Source: Pohlia nutans (taxonomy: Eukaryota; Streptophyta; Bryopsida; Bryales; Mniaceae). From it: DNA of 64,000 nt. The notes beneath the pieces were generated by a model, which made no database searches, was not told where the DNA came from, and was given only the letters and a program-made list of their open reading frames with translations. Below are positions 43,301-52,564 of this stretch, piece by piece (the first letter of the stretch is position 1; every line of letters starts with the position of its first letter). A program made the translations under genes and the position numbers. The DNA is taken from positions 3,924,001-3,988,000 of the forward strand of contig CM040103.1 in NCBI GenBank assembly GCA_022496805.1. Reading direction: 5' to 3'.

Positions 43301-44533
43301 ATGGACTGCGCGTTGTTCGGTGAGCTCCCTCACGACCTGGTTGAAAAATTGTTGACTTTCATTCCTGTACCGGATCTGTGCAGGTTTCGCACTGTCAGCA
43401 AAGACTGGAATGAGCTCATCTCCGACCTCAAGTTTGCTCTTGCCCACGCTCAAAACCACGCAAACTGTCGAGATGCAACCTTCATCGTACTACACTACAC
43501 CAGTTGCTCTCCCACTGATGATTATGGATGGTGCGTACTCGACTTCAAGGCCAGACGCTGGTACACAATTGAGGGCAATAATAGGCACCGCGACGACCTC
43601 TTAGATCCATATATGCCAATGGCCATGGACGGTGGTCTGGCTTGCCAACTTCTGAAAACGGAGTCTGACGATCAAATCTCGCTCATTGTCCATAATCCCA
43701 TTGGAAACTATTTTGAAATACTGCCACCTGTACCCAAACATGAGACCTCAGACGACTGTCCACGATTGAGTTTGGTTTTTGACACGATCGCCAAGACATT
43801 CCAAGCTTTGGTGATAAACCACAACTTTGACAAGACGATCAAACTGAATGACCCCACGACGAGTGAGGAAGAGCGCTTGCGGATTCGGAATGATCCCGTA
43901 GTGCGCGTTTATGATTCAGCCGAAAATGAATGGCAGAGCTTGAGAAACCCCGATTGGGACATTAGCGTCGTCGGTTCCCTCTTGACCAGTGTGATATTCC
44001 AAGATCATCTCGTCCTGGTGTTTTCAGATCCTGATCAGCTGTGGACGTACAGCCTTGAGCAGAGGAGTTGGGATAAACTTACGGAACCGGATTTTTTTGA
44101 CGACATGTACAAGTATAAACATACGAAGCTAGTAGTGAGCGCCAACCGCTTGTTTCTCGTGTCCAGGCTCCAGGAGTACTGGGTTTCTCTGGAAGAAATC
44201 AAAACCCCTGAGATGACTCTAGAATGGGTGTGCGACTTATGGAGAGAAGAGGTCATTTCGTGGTATGACAGACTATCGGGGATTCCAAACGATCCGACGG
44301 TGGATGAGCTAGACAGTCCCGGGATCAGTGTGATCGGGGTCGGCAACTCTAGTCTGATGGTGATGCTGAATTCATCCGGCAGATGCAAAGTGTTCGATGT
44401 GGTGACGCTTTCCTGGAATGCCGATGACTTGCCTCACAATCCTCTGATCCACCTTCTTCACGATGAACGCCTTGAGTGGGCTGGGAAGCACATGAACCTC
44501 CTTCTACCCAATTGGGAACTGAGCAGGCACTAG
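43301..44533 (+). CDS. F-box protein F8, subclass D
   Basis: 410 residues; MDCALFGELPHDLVEKLLTF and VPDLCRFRTVSKDWNELI. Mirror partner of F5, from which it differs mainly between residues 70-100 and in the variable central segment (FSDPDQLWTYSLEQRSWDKL). The last codons CAC TAG are the terminus of a CACTA-type MITE, so the protein ends WELSRH. An 8-codon upstream ORF (MAVNGNVN) is at 42999-43025 and a likely 3' splice site, TTCTTGCACAG, ends at 43250. It is the probable donor or sister of a 108-bp tract in F11 (43907-44014 matches 56506-56613 with two differences). Note IGVGNSS where others have IGFGNSS. Confidence 0.88.
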   Translation: MDCALFGELPHDLVEKLLTFIPVPDLCRFRTVSKDWNELISDLKFALAHAQNHANCRDATFIVLHYTSCSPTDDYGWCVLDFKARRWYTIEGNNRHRDDLLDPYMPMAMDGGLACQLLKTESDDQISLIVHNPIGNYFEILPPVPKHETSDDCPRLSLVFDTIAKTFQALVINHNFDKTIKLNDPTTSEEERLRIRNDPVVRVYDSAENEWQSLRNPDWDISVVGSLLTSVIFQDHLVLVFSDPDQLWTYSLEQRSWDKLTEPDFFDDMYKYKHTKLVVSANRLFLVSRLQEYWVSLEEIKTPEMTLEWVCDLWREEVISWYDRLSGIPNDPTVDELDSPGISVIGVGNSSLMVMLNSSGRCKVFDVVTLSWNADDLPHNPLIHLLHDERLEWAGKHMNLLLPNWELSRH

Positions 44534-44734
44534 TAGCAAACCTGTCGTTTTTTGTTCCTCATTTCGTGCAAACAGTGAATAGTGACGGAATATTATACTT
44601 ACGTTACTTAAGTTTATGTCTTCTTGTGACCAAAACTATTCATGAGCACTAACACAGCCTGTGTGCATGGCGCCGTTTCATTTCTTTTTCATATACTGTA
44701 TAGTAAGTGAAAAACGACACATTTCCTTCTAGTG
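44528..44734. mobile_element. CACTA-type MITE at the F8 stop codon (family 1)
   Basis: 207 bp, CACTAGTAGCAAACCTGTCG to CACATTTCCTTCTAGTG, flanked by AGG and ACG (original target ACG). Same codon and orientation as in F5, so the insertion is older than the F5/F8 duplication. Confidence 0.85.
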
Positions 44735-44869
44735 ACGGATTAAAAGCAACATATTCAAGCTCAGGTCTCGTTCAGATGTACATGTGAGTTTAGCCACACC
44801 GCCTCCATCCGGACACAGAGCATATTAATCCCCTTAAACCCTAAAAGGACGAAGGATTCATGGTTTTAA

Positions 44870-45680
44870 CCCCCAAATGTCCTCACCCTTGTTCAGGTTG
44901 GGCAGTTTTTGCAAAGATGCATTATACGATGCAATTAGGAGGGATATTTTGAACTTGGTGTATGAATAAAAGTTGTACTCATGATGTTATGAATTTTAAA
45001 TTCTATCCATGTGGTTGGATGTGCAATTGTTATCACTATTTTCCTATAAAATTTGAAACTTAGAATTCGAAATTCTTTAATTTGTAATTTGATTATGAAT
45101 AAGATTTTGTCAATCTGTGGATGAAATTTGCTATGATCGGTTGAAATGTAATACTATAAGTGTAATAATTTGTGGAGATTTTTGGTTGCTTAATTTTATG
45201 ACTTGACTTTTTCAAAATAGAGCAATTTGACTCAAATCTTTGAAATGTTTTTGATGAAACATTGTAACATCAAATGAGGCAAAAAATGTATACATATACT
45301 TCCCCATTTCTTATGATTGAAATTTGTTTGTATGCTTTAGTTTGCACTTGTAAAGAAGTGTATGTGGTATTTTAAAGGGGGTCATGAACGCACATAATAC
45401 CAAGGTGTATTAGAGAGTGCACCCTAGACCCAAGAGACGCACTCTTTTTTAAACCATCAGTTGGAGTTATGTGCGTTTATGACCGCCTTTAAAATATCTC
45501 TTTTATAGTTACAATATTCTTATGTTTCTTCATGTATATATGTATAATGTAAATTCACAACCCTATTTTCAACTATAGATATGCTTCCTTTATGTATACA
45601 TAGTACGGTTACGATCAAACTAATCCCTTTATTGTGCAAGCACTTCATTCCTCAAACACATAAAAGAGTGCACCCCTTAG
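44870..45680. other. Transposon remnants downstream of F8
   Basis: From 44870 a TTAA-family element (end CCCCCAAATGTCC after TTAA at 44866-44869) mirrors T4 and decays near 45310. From about 45377 to 45680 lie one and a half family-3 MITEs (GTGCACCC ends). No gene. Confidence 0.5.
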
Positions 45681-45794
45681 GATCCTAGGCCGAGGTTAAA
45701 TAAAAAGTGTATCAGGATGCTTTTTAGAAAAATGTCATTCTAACAACGAGCTCCCACTTGTAATTGTGATGCATTTTGTAGATTTGGAGGAGCT

Positions 45795-46745
45795 ATTGTT
45801 TTGAAATGGTTTCTCAATCATAGGCAAGCAACTCTACCCTTCAGTTAACTGAGTTAAGAGCATTATGAAAAATAAACAACTCAAAAAACTATAAACTATT
45901 ATGAACAAAGAGTAGACCTATGATCATAACGATCAAATAGTTGCAAAATTAAGGTTCCTTAATATAAATTGAATGCTACAATAGAAATGGAAAAATGGAA
46001 GGTTAAAGATAGGGTTAATACACTTGCTTAGTGCTTACTATCTACCAAGAATAAGCGCTCCTTTTAAAAGTGCTCAGATTTTGAAGTAGCCGACTGAATC
46101 CTTCAGCTCTAAAACATAAGTTACACCAATGAAGATATTCAAGATGTTCAAAAAAACATCTTGAACCAAAGTGGTGTATAATTGAAAAGTGAAAACTTCC
46201 ATCCACACAATTGATCAAGGGTGGTCTCTTTCGTCACCACTTCTTTGCAATTCATGTTTCGTCTTGCCGATCATGTGCACATGTTCTTGCTTTAAAAGTG
46301 CTCGGATTTTGAAGTGGCCGACTGAATCCTTCAGCTCTGAAACATAAGTTACACCAATGAAGATATTCAAGATGTTCAGAAAAAAATCTTGAACCAAAGT
46401 GGTGTATTGAAAAGTGAAATCTTCCATCCACAAAATTGATCGAGGGTGGTCTCTTTCGTCACCACTTCATTGCAATTCATGTTTTGTCTTGCCAATCATC
46501 GGCACATGTTCCTGTTTTAAGGTCATATTCGTTATATTGAGACTTTTCAAATTCTCAGTTTATCTCTTTACTATTATTAATTTTATAAATAGGTAACAAC
46601 ATCAACTTTTAGAATTTCATTCCAGAATCACTACTTAACCATTATATATTTTTATTTTGAATTACTAATTTTTAAAAGAAATTTTGAATAACTAATATGT
46701 CTCAAAATCTGTGAAACGTCAAAATATAACTAGTATGGCCTTCTT
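45795..46745. repeat. Copy of the central element, with a 228-bp tandem duplication
   Basis: Collinear with 29740-30400 (for example GAAATGGAAAAATGGAAGGT), including the right inverted end at 46.56-46.73 kb; the left end is missing. Inside, 46063-46290 and 46291-46518 are tandem copies (TTTAAAAGTGCTCRGATTTT). The empty target of element T5 is at 46745-46748. Confidence 0.65.
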
Positions 46746-47059
46746 TAATCAAAAGATGAAGAATCTGAAGAATCTGAACTAGGTCGCGTCACACAATCGT
46801 TTCAGATGGCTGCGAATGGGAATGTGAACTGACTCTAAAGCAGCTGGAGCACCACAACAGTTCTTCCTCATGACATTATTGAGTTCAAATATATATGTTC
46901 CACCATACGAAACCATTTGCACAATCACGATATATCCACTTCTGTCAGAGTATCATTCAGTGCTCCATGCTCATCGCTCTCTCTTCACTCATAATTTTCT
47001 TACACAGGTGGCGTAAACCAATCTGCCAGGAACTCTGCTTAGCAGAAAGTTAACGAAGA

Positions 47060-48325
47060 ATGGACTTGACCCTTCAGCTCTCTAACGACGTGGTAAAATC
47101 ATTGTTGACGTTCCTTCCTACACCGGATCTGTGCAGATTACGCGCTGTCAGCAAGAGATGGAATGATCTCATTTCCAACCCTGGCTTTGCTATTGACCAT
47201 GCTAAGAATCACGCAAACCGTCAAGATGCATCCTTCATCGTACTACACTACATCAAAAGAAGCTGCAGCCCACGGTCGCGAACTACGACTATCGACTCTT
47301 ATGGATGGTGCATACTCGACGTGAATGCCAGACGCTGGTATAGAATTGAGGGCAATTACAGGCACCGCGACGTCGTCTTAGAGCTCAGCGCTATTCCAAT
47401 GGCCATGGACGGTGGTCTGGTTTGTCAACATCTGTGGACGGAGAAGGGTAAACTCTCGCTCATTGTCCATAATCCCATTGGGAACTATTATGAAATACTG
47501 CCACTTGTACCCAAACATGAGACCTCTGGACATATTCCAGGATTGAGTTTGGTTTTTGACACGATCGCCAATACCTTCAAAGCTTTTGTGATAAACCACA
47601 ACTATGACAAGACGATCAAACTGAATGACCCCAAGACGAGTGAGGAAGAACGCTTGCGGATTCGCAATGATCCCATGGTGCGTGTTTATGTTTCGGCCGA
47701 AAAAGAATGGCGAAGCCTGAGCAACCCCGATTGGGACGTCAGCGGCGTCGGTCACCTCAGGAGCAGTGAGATATTCCAAGATCATCTCGTCGTGTTGTTT
47801 TCAGCTACCAGTTTTCTCTACCATGATCGTAATAACCCGTGGACGTACAGCCTTGCGGAGAACAAGTGGAAGATTACGCGTGCAGTGTACGACATGGACA
47901 GGTATGGTGCGAAGCTGGTAGTGAGTGGCAACCGCTTGTTTCTCGTCTCACGGCAACAGACCGAGCGATATCCCAATCCGAGGTACTGGCTTTCTCTGGA
48001 AGAAATCAAGATCCCTGAGATGACTTTGGAACGGGTGTGTATCTTGTGGGAACAACAGTCTGACATACGATCGGGGGTCAGGCCGGCGTTGGATGAAGCT
48101 CTAGACAGTCCCGGGATCAGTGTGATCGGGTTCGGCAACTCTAGTCTGATGGTGATGCCGAATGCATCCGGCAGATGCAAAGTGTTCGATGTGGTGACGC
48201 ATTCCTGGAATTCCGATGACTTGCCTCAGAATCCTCTGATCCACCTTGACGGTCGATACTTTCAGTGGGTTGGGAAGCACATGAACCTCCTTCCGCCCAA
48301 TTGGAAACCGACTGAGCACGGATAA
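47060..48325 (+). CDS. F-box protein F9, subclass B
   Basis: 421 residues; MDLTLQLSNDVVKSLLTFLP, then TPDLCRLRAVSKRWNDLI. Start fixed by the in-frame TAA in GTTAACGAAGAATG. Unlike other subclass B and C members it lacks the long tail: four extra bases (CGAC) near 48303 shift the frame to an early TAA, so it ends NWKPTEHG. The sequence that would code the tail persists downstream. It has P in MVMPNASG where others have MLNSSG. The central variable segment is SATSFLYHDRNNPW. An 8-codon upstream ORF is at 46806-46832, a likely 3' splice site (TTACACAG) ends at 47007, and a candidate AATAAA is at 48529. Confidence 0.87.
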   Translation: MDLTLQLSNDVVKSLLTFLPTPDLCRLRAVSKRWNDLISNPGFAIDHAKNHANRQDASFIVLHYIKRSCSPRSRTTTIDSYGWCILDVNARRWYRIEGNYRHRDVVLELSAIPMAMDGGLVCQHLWTEKGKLSLIVHNPIGNYYEILPLVPKHETSGHIPGLSLVFDTIANTFKAFVINHNYDKTIKLNDPKTSEEERLRIRNDPMVRVYVSAEKEWRSLSNPDWDVSGVGHLRSSEIFQDHLVVLFSATSFLYHDRNNPWTYSLAENKWKITRAVYDMDRYGAKLVVSGNRLFLVSRQQTERYPNPRYWLSLEEIKIPEMTLERVCILWEQQSDIRSGVRPALDEALDSPGISVIGFGNSSLMVMPNASGRCKVFDVVTHSWNSDDLPQNPLIHLDGRYFQWVGKHMNLLPPNWKPTEHG

Positions 48326-49974
48326 AAAGCAACAAATTCAAGATCAGGTCTCGTTCAGATGTGCAAGTTAGTTTAACCACACCGCCTTAATCCAAATTCC
48401 AAACACTGGAGCATAGTCAAAGTAAACTCTAAATGGACGAAGGATTCATGGTTTTAAAGTGACAAGTTTAAGCCATCATATTGTGAAAACCATAGTCCAG
48501 ATGGGGCCAAATTCGTATCACTGGAATCAATAAAGAACATGGCCAAAATTAAATAAATTTGAAAATCACAATATATATGCACTTCTTAAGGACCAACCCA
48601 AAATTACATGAAAACCGTGAGAACTAATTGATCCGGGCTTCCTTGTCGTCAACGGGATGATAGGCGGTGTTCAGAGTTTTAATGTCTCCTTAACTTCCTG
48701 CATCATGAGCTTTAAATGAAGTCGCTTGAATTCTTTAGTTAAAGTGAGAATGGTCCACACTTCTCTCAAATTCCTGTTGTGCTCAATGTTACAATAAGCT
48801 ATATTGAGAGTTTATGGTGATGCAAGTAGCTCCACACTGATATATATCTTAGGATAAAAGCCTTGTTTGAGATGGCTTTACGATCTGTCTTCTAATTAAT
48901 TTGGGTTAAGCATTTCTATATACATTTTAATGTCTAGTTTTGAAACTGCAATTCAAAATGTTGGTTTAAACTCGCCCTGGTAACCAACTAGGCTGTGGAG
49001 CATGGGGTCTGGGCATGAGTCTGAAGTCATGCTCTACCACTGCCCTAGAGGTGAGAAATGCGTTGGTGTGCATTTATAACTGTGCTGAGCAACCCAAGAA
49101 CTATAATATTTTATAATCACTAAAATCAGCGAAGAACATTGCATTTGTTGGTAAGTAGATAAACAAAACAACAGAGAAGAACATAGTCCGCATGTGATGT
49201 ACTCAAAACTACCAATGTAAGATTTGTGTAGGACGTGCAGTTCATCTACGTTCCACTTCTGGTGATCAATTTCAGTTGTATATAACATTGAGCCTCAAAT
49301 GAAACCTGAGCTGTCAGTGAGTGCAGTTGGTCATATAAGTAGAGATCCAACAAGTGAGTTGCTTATTATGCACAGTCAACAAAGTAGCTGCAGAATATTG
49401 TGGTGCAAGCTAGCTATAGTTTGGGTGCAGCAAAGTGTGAAAGCAGCTGGATCAATGAAGTGCCTCACTGCGGGCGGAATCTGAACCATCAGGCAGAGTA
49501 CGTCTGTTTCGTGAATTATAGTTGACATGCAATGCAGGTACTTTAATTCTATTCAAGGGCATTCCATGAAAATGATGATGGGGCTAGCTGCTGTGAGAAG
49601 AACCGTAATTAAAAGAATGTATTTATCATGGATTTACTAGATTGAGCCTGAAAGGGATCTTATGTGTCTGAGTTCAGGGTCACTCTGGTATATATGTCTG
49701 CTTTCCTCCCATGATATGCACATGCTTACTTTCTTTACACGTGTCGCTTTCTCTGATTCATTTGTGAGGTTTGTTGTTTGCCATATTCTGACCTAGTATT
49801 AATAAAAGGTATCATTAATTTGACCTAGTATTAAAAGGTGTCGGAGTGCGAGCTTGTGAGGGGAGACTGTGCCGCTCAATTTCTATGTGTTGGCATTCCA
49901 TAATCCGAGCCCACTATTACAAAGCTCTTATCAAAACATTTCCTTCTACACTCAAATTGAAATAGTTGAGTTTT
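48326..49974. other. 3' flank module of F9
   Basis: No gene. Collinear with 32.64-34.2 kb and, reversed, with 25.2-26.9 kb. It includes the recurring GTTTAAACTCGCCCTGGTAA block near 48963. Confidence 0.55.
48529..48534 (+). terminator. Candidate polyadenylation signal of F9
   Basis: AATAAA about 200 bases after the F9 stop, in the context CACTGGAATCAATAAAGAAC. Confidence 0.45.
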
Positions 49975-50146
49975 CACTACTAGCAAAGTCGTCGCTTCTC
50001 ACGGAGAGCGGTGTCAGAGTTCAATGTACACACTTGTCCTACATGACAAATCGCGCTCACCAAGTCTTGAGCGCATGGGCAATGAGAGCAAAGTGGCGCC
50101 GTTTGATTCACCAACCAATTGAAAGGGATGCCTTTTCCTTGTGGTG
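49975..50146. mobile_element. CACTAC-ended MITE (family 2)
   Basis: 172 bp, CACTACTAGCAAAGTCGTCG to CCTTTTCCTTGTGGTG, with TTT on both sides. Confidence 0.65.
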
Positions 50147-51334
50147 TTTGCTATTGTCCTTCAAAGAGAGAAGAGCTAGCAAATGTACTAGCTCTTGCAC
50201 AAGATGAGGCAAACAATTGCAGTATGACACAGAGGTACGTTTGAACACATTAGAGACACATTTTACAATAAGCATGATTCCTTGGTTGCTCATTTCTCCA
50301 CTTAGAAAGTGAGGAAAGAGGGTGATAATTGTTCTCCATTGATTGTTGATTGTGGTGAAGTTGATGCAATTTTAAAAAAGTGCAACCTTTGATAAGCACA
50401 AGTGGGAGAGCAGATTAACATTTGGAACAAAATTTGGATGTTGTCCTAATCAAGTCATTCTTACCATTTGGAACAAAACTTGAATGTTCTAATCAAGTCG
50501 TTCTTACCTGATCATGTTGTTCTAACTCATTACTACAACACCCTAATGTTGTTCTACTACATTCCAAAATAATGTTATTCTGTAGACTTTGGAGCACTTA
50601 AATGTCACATTTTTGGCTCAGACTCTGTGATCCGCCATTGTTCAAAGAGAGTTCGTGGCTTTGTTCGTAAAATTGTCGCTTTTCAGGTTGGGTGGCTTAT
50701 GCCCTTGATTGCTTGGTTTTATATCTAAATTTTGTCATCATGCATTGTGTCAACTAAATTGACAGTGCATTGTGGACATATTTGTTTGCAGAGTAAAGTT
50801 TTCAGAAATGGTGATGACCTAATGTGGGGCTTAGCTACATTTTACACTAGGTTAACACACAATTGATCGACGGCGCTCTCGTTCGTCACCACTTCATTGC
50901 ATGTTTCGTCTTGCCAATTAATCCTGTCAGTATGTTCCTGCTTTCACTGGAAGACGAAGAATCTGGACTAGGTCGCACATGTCACAAAATCGTTTCAGAT
51001 GGCTGTGGATGAGAATGTGAACTGACTCCAAAAGCACCTGGAGCACCAAAAGTCTCGTTCATGCTTCATGACTTTAGTGAGATCAAATTATATGTTCCAC
51101 CGTACGAAATCATGAAAACAATCACAAGCTTGGATCCCAATAAGTATTAGTGTTTGAAACACGAAGGACATATTTATGACGGACATACTGTAAAGAGATG
51201 ATGGACATATCTACTTGTGTCAAAGTATCATTCAGTGTTCCATGCTAATCGCACTCCCTCATTGCATGCTCCTCAGTTTCTAGTTGCACAGGTTGCGTAA
51301 GCCAATCTGCCGGAAACTCTTGCAGAAACGAAGA
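50147..51334. other. Upstream module of F10
   Basis: No gene. The segment 50585-50855 lies in the opposite orientation to the promoter text that follows, compared with the F1 upstream block (3.98-4.25 kb), so a small inversion happened here. The promoter text resumes at about 50860 (CACAATTGATCGACGGCGCT). An 8-codon ORF is at 50999-51025 and a likely 3' splice site, TAGTTGCACAG, ends at 51291. Confidence 0.5.
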
Positions 51335-52564
51335 ATGGACTTGCTCAATGACGACATAGTGAAATTAGTGTTGACGTTCATTCCTACACCGGATCTGTGT
51401 AGATATCGCACTGTCAGCAAGAGATGGAATGATCTCATTTCCACCCTTAAATTTGCTGTTGCCCATGCTCACTATCACGCAAACTGTCAAGATGCATCCT
51501 TCATCGTCCTACACTACATCAGAAGTAGCACACCGAGCATTTTTGACTATGGATGGTGCATACTCGACGAGAATGCCCGACTTTGGTACAGAACCGAGGG
51601 CATTAGGCACCGCGACGTCCTCTTACAGCCAGATATTCCAGTGGCCATGGACGGTGGTCTGGTTTGCCAACTTCTGAAGACGGAGTCTAACGATCATATC
51701 TCGCTCATTGTCCATAATCCCATTGGAAACTATTTTGAAATACTGCCCCCTGTACCCAAACATGAGACCTCAGAAGACTGTCCACGATTGGGTTTGGTTT
51801 TTGACACGATCGCCAAGACATTCCAAGCTTTTGTAATAAACCACAACTTTGACAAGACGATCAAACTGAATGACCCCACGACGAGTGAGGAAGAGCGGTT
51901 GCGGATTCGGAATGATCCCATGGTGCGCGTTTATGATTCTGCCACCAAAGAATGGCAGAGCTTTAGCAACCCCGATTGGGACATTGGCGTCGTCGGTCGG
52001 ATCATCGGCAGTGTGACATTCCAAGATCAACTCCTCGTGTTGTTCTCATATTTAAATACACATACCGGTCGGCCATACCAGCCGCTGCTGTCGTTCAGTC
52101 TTGCGGAGAAGAAGGGCGACACTTTGTGCGGCATTGAGAACAGGCTCTATGATCCGAAGCTGGTAGTGACCGACAACCGCTTGTTTCTCGTCTCATGGGG
52201 CTACGAGCAAAATCAAAATCTGTGGTGGTTTTGTCTGGGAGAAATCAAAATCTCTGAGGTGGCTCTGGAACTCGTGTGCAAATTCTCGAAAGAACAGTTG
52301 TGGTCGTTGTTTGACATACGATCTTTTACCGCGAGGTTGGATGACCGCCCCGAGATGAGTGTGATGGCGTTCGGCAACTCCAGTCTGATGATGATGTCCA
52401 ATTCATCTGGCAAATGCCAAGTGCTTGATGTGGTAACGCTTTCCTGGCATGCCCATGCCTTGCCTCCGAATCCTCTGAGTCGCCTTCCTGCCGGTGGAGA
52501 ATGTGCGTGGGTTGGGAAGCACATGAACCTCCTTCTACCCAATTGGGAACTGAACACGGATTAA
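51335..52564 (+). CDS. F-box protein F10, subclass A
   Basis: 409 residues, same length as F1; MDLLNDDIVKLVLTFIPTPD and LCRYRTVSKRWNDLI. The frame is open 17 codons further upstream but without an ATG, so I use the shared start. It keeps the TLSWHAHALPPNP segment that F1 has lost. Its central variable segment is YLNTHTGRPYQPLLSFSLAE. It has IGVVGRIIGSV where F1 has ISDAGQIIDSV, EVALELVC where most have EMTLE, and MAFGNSS for IGFGNSS. It is the right-hand counterpart of F1/F2 in the mirrored gene order. A candidate poly-A signal is at 52769. Substrate unknown. Confidence 0.88.
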   Translation: MDLLNDDIVKLVLTFIPTPDLCRYRTVSKRWNDLISTLKFAVAHAHYHANCQDASFIVLHYIRSSTPSIFDYGWCILDENARLWYRTEGIRHRDVLLQPDIPVAMDGGLVCQLLKTESNDHISLIVHNPIGNYFEILPPVPKHETSEDCPRLGLVFDTIAKTFQAFVINHNFDKTIKLNDPTTSEEERLRIRNDPMVRVYDSATKEWQSFSNPDWDIGVVGRIIGSVTFQDQLLVLFSYLNTHTGRPYQPLLSFSLAEKKGDTLCGIENRLYDPKLVVTDNRLFLVSWGYEQNQNLWWFCLGEIKISEVALELVCKFSKEQLWSLFDIRSFTARLDDRPEMSVMAFGNSSLMMMSNSSGKCQVLDVVTLSWHAHALPPNPLSRLPAGGECAWVGKHMNLLLPNWELNTD

